Below are positions 22,881 through 32,697 of a stretch of DNA of 64,000 bases, piece after piece. This DNA is from Ascidia mentula (Eukaryota; Chordata; Ascidiacea; Phlebobranchia; Ascidiidae): contig OX387197.1 of assembly GCA_947561715.1 (NCBI GenBank), forward strand, positions 4,159,001 through 4,223,000, read 5' to 3'. How positions within the stretch are numbered: the stretch's first letter is position 1; each line of letters opens with the position of its first letter. Made by a program: the position numbers and the translations under genes. A model generated the notes under the pieces. The model had not been told where the DNA came from and ran no database searches. It saw nothing but the letters and a program-made list of their open reading frames with translations.

Positions 22881-24415
22881 TTAAATGTCGTACAATATTA
22901 ATGCTGCCAGGGTCAACAAAAGGTTTTCAACCAGACCACCATGTGCGTTAGCTTCATTAGTTGGGGTATACGTGTTAGGTGTTGGTGCGATCGTTGTTGT
23001 TGTTGAACACTCAACGGTGGGTCCAATATACCTCCGCGAATTGCTGCGAATTATTCTATCAGAGTATTGCTGACAAACGCAGGAATGATTTGACGATTTA
23101 AAGCTCGTATCGCAGTTGAGAGTTACACTGTGGGTTTTCGGTTCTCCGACCCAACCCTGGCAGTTCCACGGGTTGTTCGTTACGAAGATATTAACGGTAC
23201 CAAACGTCTGTCCAAAGACCGCTAACTGTGTCGGAAGAACACTTGTGTCGGTTAAGTAGTTGCTTGAAATATCGATGGACCTAAGCTGTGTAGGAGATGC
23301 AATAATACCCGGATGCAATGTTTTGATTCTGTTTCCATGTAATTTTATGTAAAGCAAACTTGTGTTCAAATAAACTAGAGGTTCAACGGTCTCTATTTCC
23401 AACAAATGTGCGACTGACGTCAAATTTGTCAAATCCAATCCATTGTGCCCGACATACAATTCTTGAAGTGGTTTCGACCCCAGTCCGTCCAAGCTTTTAA
23501 AGGTGTTGTTTTCAATTTCGAGATGAATCAGATTTGGAAACATTTTGTTCCAATCACGATCTGTAAGTGAGGATATCTTGTTGGAACCAAGCCAAAGATA
23601 ACTTAAATTTGATAACTTCTGCCCACCAAAAAATGTGCTCAGATGACTTATCATATTATTCTGTAAATGAAGAGAATCAATGCTGGGGGGAAACTTGTGT
23701 ATAGCTGTAAGCTGGTTGTAGCTAATATTCAATCTTGTGAGAGCGACTAATTCTTCCAGAGTAGTTCCTTGTTTGTAGTTTGTTGAATGAAAGATCGATG
23801 TCGGTTAAGTTGGCCTTCGCCCATGCTGCGAATTTTGGGAGGGTCGTCATTCTAAGTGAAAATTAAAGGCGATTATTATTAGATCGACGGAACGATAAAG
23901 TTACCAATGGACAATTGAACTGCATATTTTTTACCATTATTTTCAACATTTTGAATGTGTCATTGTACTCATTTACTATGCAGAAGCGTTCTGCATCGAA
24001 TAACATTTTGGGAGACAATCCCTCCCCCCCTTTAAATTCCAACAATTATATTTTAATTTTTGTGCACGACTGTAACAAAGTTCTTTTGGCAAATAAGGAC
24101 AAGCCCAACACTTTGCAAGATATAAGAAGCATCTTTGAACGATTGCAAACGGAATAATCTTATATAAACTTCATATAGTACTTACCCATTGCCGTGCAGG
24201 AAGTGAATTTTGATCTCCATACTACTGTTTAGTAGAGGGATGTCGGATCTCCCCCTTCCACCGCAGTCCATGGTGTGGATCCAATACTTGCATGTCGACC
24301 ATTGTTTTATCGTGGTTTTCTCCGGTATAGGATAAAACCGCGAATTTCCAAAATATTCTTGTCCGACATTTGGGGTCGGTGCCAGCGCCAGAAACAGCAT
24401 TAATTTACACAACAT
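22881..24415 (-). pseudogene. L6: frameshifted, internally deleted GPI-type LRR gene
   Basis: Exon 1 (24415-24186) is intact: signal peptide MLCKLMLFLALAPTPNVG, LRRNT cap (CKYWIHTMDCGGRGRSDIP) and a good donor. Exon 2 (23851-22881) begins MTTLPKFAAWAKANLTDIDL. After about 30 codons it has a 2-base deletion relative to its paralogues (near 23,768) and goes out of frame. The family frame is open again from about 23,732 to the stop. Inside it, roughly 200 residues, about half the repeats, are missing in frame: LTSVAHL is joined directly to EIETVEPL. The LRRCT cap, stalk and GPI-like end are preserved and nearly identical to L5. It is a pseudogene as written. Confidence 0.8.
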
Positions 24416-25302
24416 GGTCCACAATTAACCTGATACTATTTAACAAAACGAAAGAACGCGAAATGTTTGATTGCAATGTCACATCAAAGAACAATTCTAA
24501 ACAAATACCCTGCAATTTGAAAAGTTCCCTTTTTAATATATCTTTGTTGTCATTCGTTTTTCTATGGTCTTTACACGAAACTTACCCACACCCCACCCCC
24601 ACACTGTAAACCGAACTAAAGCGAGACGTTTCAAAACGCTTGCAATGTATACAGTGAGGTACGTAGCACTCAGACCCATGCATTTTTTCTTTGCCTCGTA
24701 CCGCATCATTATAGGCGAGCTATGCGTGGTCTTCCACTGTCACTACGCACATATTTCCGTCGTGTATTTTGAAAGTCGTGTCGTTGTTTACGCACGTGCA
24801 CGAAACTTGCATATCTTTTTTCTTTAGTTGCCGAATAACATTACAGACCTCGCGACCTGAAATTGTTCAGTTTCGGTTGCTGTTGGGCTTTTGTGGTTTG
24901 TTTACTTTTTGTAAGCTTTACTTTGTGTCTTCCCTGGCACAAATCCATACCAAGTACAAATGGGAAAAGTTTCGCTACCGCATTTTTACTTTATGACGCA
25001 ACTTTAGGGTGCGTTTGGTTTAATTTCAAATTTTCAGCAAGTTGGCATCACTGCGTCCATGCGTTATTCCGGATGCTTTGCAGAATGAACAACTTCAGTA
25101 GTTTTTGCTGTGAAACAAACGAAAAATATAGTTTTATTTATAATTGTTATACAACAAGCCTGTCATGCTTGGTTACCAAAAAACTTTCGAATTGGATCTG
25201 TTTTTTTGTGTAGGTTTGTGCGTTCTTTGTTCTAGTAAATTCAACAGAGGTGTCGTTATGCCTCTCCAAAGTGTTTAACTCGACCCGTCGCTAAATTGCC
25301 GA
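24416..25302. other. L6 upstream region
   Basis: Non-coding. It holds a diverged upstream block near 24,720-24,750 and otherwise nothing I can identify. From about 24,900 the sequence may be old 3' flank of the fragment at 25,303. Confidence 0.45.
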
Positions 25303-25962
25303 CTAACGCAACTGCGTGTAGCAGTCAATTAATGCATCGGGAATATTCTGTTTTCCGACCCAACCTTGACAGCCCCCCGGGATTTTCGATACCAATATTT
25401 TGAACAGGATTCTTCCAATACCTGATGACACATGTTCTGAGAATTTTTTGAGTTGGGGTTTGCCAAAGGGCTTTTGATAAAAACCAAAGGGTTGGTTATC
25501 ACAGTAGTCGACAAGACGTTGCCAATAGGGATACATTGGTGTCGTGTTGACCACATAATAGTCTACCGACATCCCACGTTGTTGAATCCAGATGGATTAT
25601 ACTTGAGTTGGGGTTCTACACAGAAAGTAGCGTTGCCTGGACAACTAGGAAAGTGCTTGCCATTACACCACATGCCTTGCATGGCACATGTACTGGCTAC
25701 ACTGCGGTATCACGCCCTGCTGGTTTACAGTATAGCCACCTTTATATACAGTAGCTATGATATTAGCTTCCACGAACGGGATTTCAATACACACGAGATT
25801 TCGGTGTTCATTGCCAAATATTCGTGATGAGTCTTCATGTCCGAAAACGTCCAATTTCCGGGGTTGACAACGACTTATCTCAGGCTCGCCCTGGTTTTCG
25901 TCAGTGCTGTTACGTTGTGTGTATTCACAGGTCAAACAAAGAGGCGTAGCGTGACGTGGCAC
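25303..25962 (-). pseudogene. Scrambled remnants of an LRR receptor: LRRCT piece and signalling-tail piece
   Basis: The stretch 25303-25572 ends with KIPGGCQGWVGKQNIPDALI, a decayed LRRCT (family NNPWNCQGWVGKPKT). The stretch 25663-25962 contains CIEIPFVEANIIATVYKGGY and TVNQQGVIP, a decayed copy of the L1/L4 tail block (YVDIPVAKANQ...EYEGGYIVKPAGQAIP). On the minus strand the tail piece comes before the LRRCT piece, the reverse of gene order, so the locus was rearranged. Both are old fragments without intact ends. Confidence 0.65.
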
Positions 25963-26418
25963 GCTTCATGACGTTTCCTCTCCCTCTAGTAAAATTATCC
26001 ATGCATGAATAATCAGCGGTGGGCTCAAACCTGTGTACATTTAAATGGGGGTGTGAGTAATACTTGAACGTACTTTGCGATGCCATGACGATTAATACGT
26101 CTACCTTTCACACAATGTGGAGATTATCAACTGCATAGCGTAGTGTTCAGAGGTAGCCGAGAACCTCCGTCAACGCACTACGGGCCCCCTAGGATCCACG
26201 AAACGCCCGTTGTGATACCCGCTAAAAAGTTACTGTTTTTGTTGTCTTTTTTTTATTTCGGAAAAACTACACATGACTTACGGTGTGACAACGTTATGTC
26301 ATGCAAATCATAAAGTAAAGTTGGGGGAAAAGTTCTCTTTGTGCTGTGGTACATTTGAAACGCGAACAAAGAAACAAGAACAAGGTTTTGCTTCGGCGCC
26401 ACGGTCTATGTGACGACT
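25963..26418. other. Spacer below L7, with a compact hairpin
   Basis: No gene is supported. A nested inverted repeat lies at 26139-26182: CGTAGTG pairs with CACTACG outside, and GAGGT pairs with ACCTC inside. The rest probably includes the L7 3' untranslated region. Confidence 0.45.
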
Positions 26419-29124
26419 TTACTGAGCTTCCATGTAAACCTCTTCACTTTCTCGTCTTCTGTCGTTCTCGTATTCGTGGGTGGCTTGGTTTTCTCCGCTG
26501 GCGTACAACCTCGTAATCAGAGCACCCAAATTCCCGAAGCTCCGTCGATCGGCGAGATCCTCCACAGACAATCGGTTCACTGGCGTGTTGGTCGATGGGT
26601 AGTTGACGTACCCGTGCTCCACACGTGGTTGCGTCACGGGCTGAAAGGACTCCGGAACCGTCTGGCCCGCGGGCGTCACCATATAACCATCCTCGTAAAG
26701 TGATTTATCATTTTCTTCATTTAACTGTGGTCCTTTTTCTTTCATCTTCTCGAGGAATGTGGTCGGTCTGTTTGTGGGTTTGGGTGCATCTTTGTTTGGT
26801 CTCAAGCGCACTCTGTCATCGTCGGGCTCATCGTAAACGGATTTCGGATCTTCAGTCGAGGCGACCTGTTTGTCATCTTCCAGATAAACTGTCTCCGCAG
26901 TTGGGCTTGCCTCCGAGGGCGGTTTCTCCAGACTTGTGGGAATAGCGACGGTCGGACCCAAGTCCACGGGCCTGTGTTCTCGCAACGGCTTGCTACGTCG
27001 CTTTCTTATTACTAAACACACTGCGACAACTATTAGAACTATGAGAAGAAATCCACCTCCAGCACTTGCTCCTATGATAATGAACATAAGGTTTGAAGTT
27101 GAAGGAACGGTTGTTGAATATCCGCTCACTGAAGTCTCCGAATAAGGTTGGGTGATGGTTGGATAAAATGTGGTGCTGTTTCCAGTCTCTGTGCCGTTTC
27201 CAGCACTGCCACATGACACACTGCTAATGTACTTGCCTTTTTCGCTTACTGGCGTGTGGCAGATAACACATGGCACCGATGTTACGCTGCTCGTCTGTTC
27301 GCACACGAAGGAAACCAAGCTCGTTACTTTTGTGAAGGCGGTCACGTTTTCACAATCGCATGCCCACGGGTTGCCAATAGAAACGACCTTCAAAGCGTCA
27401 TGGGACAGATTTGCAAACGTGGAGAACTCAGTCAACAGGTTGTATGAGAGATCGAACACTCTCAATGCCTGCAAACCTCGCAGAAAACTTGCGTCAATCT
27501 TAATAATCCTGTTGCCCGCCAGGTTGAGGGAGGTGGGGCGGTTTATCGGGAGATCCGCATTGTATATTACGTCTATCAGGTTGTACGACAAGTCGATGTA
27601 GATCAGCCTGGAGTTGATTCGGAACGTGCTGAAACCGAAGCTTGTGAGTTTATTGTAACTCACAGTTAGGTTGGTGAGCTGGGTAAGGTATTGAACCCTT
27701 GCTGTTTCAATCTTCGTTATCGAGTTGTGTCTCATATTAAGCGTTGTAATGCTGTTTCCCGTGTTGCTGAACAATAATTCAGGTGCTTCCATGGCTGTGT
27801 AACTGCAGTTTTCCAGAATTAAATCTGTAAGTTTCCCCTGCAGAAATTCGAGTCTTGCTTGCAAACGATCGTTTATGTTAATATTCCTGAGGTGAAGGTA
27901 GGTCAAATTTGTCAAGGAATTGAGTAAAGGCACAAAGGAGATATACAGGAATGGGCAATCAGTGATGGTCAATCTTTTTATGGCAAGGGGAATAGTGCTG
28001 ATGGTTGTTATAGCCGTTAAGCTGCTGATTTCTAATTCAGTGATGTTGTTTGGAAGTGATATCACGATTTTCACAGCGTTGTTTCGCAGAAACAGTTGAG
28101 TTATCGTGGTGGTGAAATACTGCTTAGGGTAACTGCCTTGAATGCCGTCAAGTTCCAGAGTACTAAGATTTGCCAATCCGATCAAATCTTGTCCAGATGA
28201 TACGAATGTTGGATGGCCGAGTCGCAAAGTTTTGAGAAGGACGAGTGACGTTAGCTTGGTAAGACTTGTAAAATTATTTTGTCGAATATCGAGGTACAAT
28301 AAAGTGGAAGGCAAGGGGCCAAATGCCGTTAAATTGTTTGAGTTCAGCGTGAGAGTTTGTAAACCTGGCAGTTTGCTCTGCAAGTTGCCGATTCTCGTCA
28401 ATCGGTTTTGATCCAAAAACAGTATTTTCAACTGTATGGGGTCAGAAAGTTCTGGAAAGGCAAGAAGACCATTCTTACGAAATGAAAGGCCTCGGAGATT
28501 AGTCGCGCTATTCAAAAGTTTCGCATCCACGCTACTGAGTAGATTAGAGCTAAGATCCAAATATTGCAAGGATTTAAACCGCGTGAAAGCGTAACTGTCC
28601 ACAGATGCAATTCGATTTCCCGACAAGTCGATGTTAAGTAAGGTGACCGGCCAGGTTGTCAAGGAGTTTGCCTGGATCTTTGGAATTCTGCAAAAATCGG
28701 ATAAACAGTTGAATTTGTGGCGACTCGTGATTGTTCAAAGGAGAATTTTTTTGGTTTGTGACGAAAGTTAAGAAATAATCTTTTCTCATAAAAACAAATT
28801 TTGTTGTTAATCTAGTGAATGAGAGATATGCTATCCACGTTTTTAACTCAACCTTTAAAGAAACCGAATAAAGGAACAGCTTCCCACAACTTACCGATTG
28901 TTGTTCAGCAGCAGGGAAGTTACATTGTAATTCACATTTGGAAGTGGGATTGTCGTCCAATTTGCCCAAGCGCAATCTGCGATATTGTTGGAATACCAAC
29001 AGTTGATCGGTCTCGGTTGCGCAGGAGCGGCGACTCTTGTGAATGGGAGTTCTGGATCGCTAATTCCTCCCATTGCAAAACCAACGTTGATAATTAGAAC
29101 CAGAAAGAATCTTAAGTGTTTCAT
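26419..29124 (-). CDS. L7: divergent transmembrane LRR receptor with multi-tyrosine tail
   Basis: Exons 29124-28895 and 28687-26419 join with the same phase-2 intron as the array genes and encode 832 residues. The signal peptide MKHLRFFLVLIINVGFAMGG is followed by an LRRNT-like cap (CWYSNNIADCAWANWTTIP), then many LRRs (LLNIDLSGNRIASVDSYAF and following), an LRRCT cap (NPWACDCENV...C...CVIC), a Ser/Thr-rich stalk and a helix (GGGFLLIVLIVVAVCLVI). The tail of about 200 residues opens with RKRRSK. It has VYDEP (Nck-type SH2 motif), GYVNY (YxN), LYEDGYMVTPAGQTVPE, LYASG, EYEND and VYMEA. The YMVTPAGQTVPE block matches the L1/L4 tail, which together with the shared intron phase shows common descent despite a very different ectodomain. 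It may be the conserved founder or co-receptor. Confidence 0.9.
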
Positions 29125-29665
29125 TGTTATGTAACTTCTCTCCCACAACCTAAAATAGCATTTGTAAAAAGGGGAGAGTGAAATTACATTATCACATAGA
29201 AATGCTAGTTTAAAGCAGCTCGTCAGATGCCTTTTATAGGGCTCTGTACACTTGAATAAAAAACACAGCTCTAGTTTTATCAGGATTTGGAAGGCCAGAA
29301 ATTTATTTTTGTCACAACAATGTAAACGTTTATTTTACAGAAGCCACCGTGATGATAAATTACGACAATATGTATTTCTAAACACATTTGCCTAGATTAA
29401 AAAATAAAAATTCAGGCGATTAATCATCGCTGCTTATTTAGTTACTATTTTCTAACCAACCACAAGGTAATTTGTTTAAACATTTCAATAAATCGGAAAA
29501 GTCCCAACATATTCTTTTGAACAAACGCATACATAGGAAAAACACTCGCGACACAGCAACAACAACAACTGCTTATCCCGACTGGGCGGTCACATTACTC
29601 TCCCATTCTTATGTCGTTAGCATGATGAGTAATCTAAATGAAGCAAACACCTGATGACGTTACAG
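29125..29665. other. Spacer between L7 and the ASH-domain gene
   Basis: Probable L7 promoter on the minus side. A short stretch near 29,556-29,587 (CAACAACAACAAC, then a GC-rich patch) could hold a further small upstream exon of the plus-strand gene in a compatible phase, but it is too short to claim. Confidence 0.35.
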
Positions 29666-29743
29666 AACCACCATAGTTCCGTGTCCATTGGGCGATAGCT
29701 TGTTTATGGAGTCAATAGGAAACGCGGAACAAAGGAAGGCTGA
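29666..29743 (+). CDS. Possible upstream exon of the ASH-domain gene
   Basis: Flanked by TTACAG and GAGTAATC, this 78-base stretch is open in the frame needed to join the exon at 29876. It reads TTIVPCPLGDSLFMESIGN followed by AEQRKAE. The phases match on the 3' side (phase 2). The donor is not optimal and the protein similarity is weak, so this is a tentative call. Confidence 0.35.
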
Positions 29744-29875
29744 GTAATCACACTAGCTGTGTTGATTGCTCTCACGTTATGTTGATGATGTATTAAAAAC
29801 CGGTTTTGTATTCCCAATGGTGAGATGGGTACATGTACAGTCAAAATCTAACATCACTCAACTTTTTTTTCAAAG

Positions 29876-32119
29876 GAATCCTATTATAATATTTTCACAA
29901 GAATACAAACTCTCGCCAACGTCTAAAAGTTACAAAAGTCATGCAGTGAGTATGACGTAACAAACAACCAAAGAACCACAAAACACGGACATTTGCAAAT
30001 CAATAATTCGTAACTTTTCGCTTTACATGCAATAAACATGCGACACAAAAAAAACTTTAGTGAACTCAATTTTGTGTCAGGACACACAAAAGTGATCTAA
30101 CTAACTAGGTCACTCGGAACATGGAATTGCATCACACAAATCACGCATGTTGTCGTTTTGCGCGTCCCTGGGTTATTGTGTTGGTGTTGCAACCTGTCCA
30201 CTCATTAAACACGCTGTTCTTACCAGAACTTTGTGCAAACGGTTAATCTCGTTTGAAATCGGAGATTATTCCAATGTTTAGTACACTTTTGTACGAGTTT
30301 TTCAAAGGATTTAACAAATTTAACATTTTGTAGTTTGTTATTTCACCACAGAAAAAAATGTTTAGTGCCTTTTATTTAATGGAGTTTCGCTTGTTTAGTT
30401 CTTGGTTTTGTAATGAGTCAAAACTTCTACAACAATTATCCCTAAACCATACGCATATTTTGTTCAGGTTCACATCGGGTTTGTGATAAACAAGGACACG
30501 GTGAACTCGACTGAGAAACTCCGTAACTCCGATGAACCTGGAAAAGAAGTCGCTTTGCACAGGGAAGGACCACACGGTAAAAGTCGTTCGTTAAAACTTC
30601 TTTCCGCCATTTTTGTTGATAAGCTTTTGAGCACTGTATTGTTAAGTTTTATATATTTATGGCAATAAGCGATCGCTTCGACAAAGACACGCCTATACGC
30701 AAAATATACATGTAAGATTAAAGTATTGGAATGTATTTTTCAATACATTATTTGTTATGTCTGCGTCCGGTCTTTGGACTAAGTCATTTCCCTAAAGCGA
30801 GCTCCATTACCAATCTTTGTAGACTCAACCTGATCAGATTATCTCATTTTTTGCTAATTTACGTTTAGAAGAGTTTTACTGAACATAAATTCAATCGCAG
30901 AAATTGAAAAACTCGTCTACGACTCCAAGCTTGTGATCCGTTACAGCAACAGCATAACTCAAGATCATCTCCTGCATGCCACTGTACCCTGTCCAACCAT
31001 TCTTGTTTCGCAAGTAAGTAGCCTACATTCGCCTACGTTCTGCAGTAAATGAACCTTGAAACTATTGTCCAAAAAACACACAATTTTTGTAATTTAACCA
31101 AACCGATTAATTTTGACTTTTAGGGCCCTTGCCAATGTTAAGTTTGTTATATTTTATATGTAACCTTTTATATTTCCTTATTTGATTTAATATTCCTCTT
31201 CATTACAATTTAATGCCAATAACAATCACTAACAATTATTTCAGAACTTCATCGACTTTGGAACTTGTTTTGTCGGCCAGGAACAATCTCGTCAAATTTC
31301 CATTTCCAACCCGAGCTCTTCCGACACCTGGTGGCAGGTTTTGTGCACTGGTAGGAAACAAAAGTTTGTTTCAAAGGCGCTCTGTCATTTACAAAACCTG
31401 TTTTTTAATACATGTGCGAGCCATCGTGGTTTCGAATCCCCGCAGGGTTACAACAGCCTCGGGTTCAAATACGAGGACACTTGTCACTTGTAGTCTCCTT
31501 ATCACAGATTCTTCGCAACTGCACGGAGCTGAATTCCGCATAGAACCGGACTCTGGTTTTCTTGAAGCATTCGTGACACACAAAGCGAAGAACAAGATCA
31601 CGGTCAGCATTTTCTTCACCCCAAGGTGTGTGGCTTTTGCAGTGATGACAATTTTAAATTTTTTTATTAATTTTGTGGCTTTTGCAGTAACGACAATATT
31701 GACATAATTTCACCACTGGGGGAAATAAATTCCCCGATTGTAAACCAAAAAATTGCTTGTTTTGAATCACTTCACCATTAGAGAAATACAAAAATTATTT
31801 TCCACACCTTTATTTATTGCTGATGCACATTTAGGACAAAGTGACAGGTTAAAAACTTTATTTGCACAAACTTTCGCGAGCTTAATCTCGCTTCATCAGG
31901 TGGTGCAAATTATTTCCTCACGCGTCATTCTGTCCGCAGACCTCCAGTGGGCAAGAAAAATAATGTCGGTACATGTTTTTCTATCTACTATTTATTTATT
32001 TCAGGAGCGAATCCACGAGCATCGCCACGTTCACTTTCCAAGGACGACTTGGCGAAAGAAACCACGTGATGAAGGTCACCGGGTCAGGGTCATACGACGG
32101 ACAGTTTGAACTAAAGTAA
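29876..32119 (+). CDS. 3' exons of an ASH/MSP-domain (ciliary-type) protein gene
   Basis: Six exons, 29876-29945, 30468-30576, 30901-31013, 31245-31350, 31508-31625 and 32005-32119, join with matching phases to 210 codons ending in TAA. The product reads EIEKLVYDSKLVIRYSNS, then PTILVSQNFIDFGTCFVGQ and NPSSSDTWWQVLC. It goes on to FRIEPDSGFLEAF and ITVSIFFTPR, and ends VTGSGSYDGQFELK. An FxxFGxxxVG strand, a GFLE hairpin and a closing G-x-G-S-Y are typical of ASH/MSP-fold domains in axonemal and basal-body proteins; DLEC1, CFAP47 and HYDIN are candidates, and DLEC1 seems most similar from memory. The first part of the gene is not recognisable in the window. The gene runs towards the RhoGAP gene, tail to tail. 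Confidence 0.75.
31630..31697. repeat. Short direct duplication in the last intron of the ASH gene
   Basis: GTGGCTTTTGCAGTGATGAC at 31630 recurs with two changes at 31675-31697 (GTGGCTTTTGCAGTAACGAC, followed by AAT in both). It lies immediately after the donor of the exon ending at 31625. It is probably a small tandem duplication. Confidence 0.8.
31861..31910 (-). ncRNA. Hammerhead-ribozyme-like motif (Penelope-like minimal type I)
   Basis: On the minus strand the order is: stem I strand ATTTGCAC (31910-31903); a CAC spacer and one C; the core CTGATGA (31899-31893); a single A; stem II GCGAG (31891-31887); loop ATTAAG; CTCGC (31880-31876); the core GAAA (31875-31872); a very short AGTT stem III; and the stem I partner GTGCAAA (31867-31861). 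CUGANGA and GAAA separated by a perfect stem are the two conserved hammerhead cores. The minimal stem III is known from hammerheads of Penelope-like retroelements. A following AATAAAG is also typical of such repeats. It sits antisense in the last intron of the ASH gene. Cleavage activity is inferred only. Confidence 0.6.
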
Positions 32120-32697
32120 CCCCACCGAATGTCATTGATCGATGACTTCAACCATATTTACTTCACTGTGACAAAATGTTAACTTTTATAAACGATTTGT
32201 AAACAGGTTAATAAAAAGTTTTATTTGGCAATTCGTTTACTTTGTTGAAGCAATCGTGTTTCCTTGCAAACCAAACAGAACAGACCGCGTTAGCATAGCG
32301 GTAAGTTTATTTTATGAACCAACGAATGTCTTTGTGAGTGAAACGTGAATGAAAAAAGCGACGGAAAAACGAAACTTGGCGCTCTACTGCCCTCTTGCAA
32401 CGAGTTTTTGAAAGAAATCGCCAATAAATAGGGAAGAGCCCGAAACTTGTTCTCGGCAAGAGGCAAGCCGAACAAACATCAACTAATTTTGATCACTATT
32501 GTATAAATGTGAAATACGTCATCAAAAAGTGACATCATCGCTGCGTAATATGAACATGGGCAAGGGGAACGACGCGAAACAACTGATTAGGAGAACAGGT
32601 TAATTTAAGAAAAACGAACGAAGGTAAAAGAATGAAAAAAATGAGCTGTCGCGTAGGCGCGCGATATCAAACTATAAAATTTAAAGACGGGGAATTA
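32120..32697. other. Convergent 3' regions of the ASH gene and the RhoGAP gene
   Basis: The two genes end facing each other, 578 bases apart. A plus-strand AATAAA at 32210-32215 lies 91 bases after the ASH stop. A possible minus-strand signal (TTTATT at 32306-32311) serves the RhoGAP gene, giving it a 3' untranslated region of about 400 bases. No other gene is seen. Confidence 0.5.
32210..32215 (+). terminator. AATAAA polyadenylation signal of the ASH gene
   Basis: Canonical hexamer 91 bases after the TAA at 32117-32119, the first good match downstream. Confidence 0.5.

Noticed and set aside
723-29124. Calling the cluster true variable lymphocyte receptors
   Set aside because: The intact genes are complete in the DNA, with the whole LRR set in one exon. 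There is no incomplete germline gene with flanking cassettes and no deaminase nearby. The resemblance is architectural only.
31425-31450. tRNA B-box-like string GGTTTCGAATCCCC
   Set aside because: No A box at proper spacing and no cloverleaf. It is intronic sequence of the ASH gene.
31213-31707. Single 164-codon plus-strand frame through the ASH region
   Set aside because: It spans introns. The true exons use different frames with good splice sites, and only part of this frame (the exon at 31508-31625) is coding.
32285-32305. A-box-like TTAGCATAGCGGTAAG
   Set aside because: No matching B box or acceptor stem within tRNA distance.
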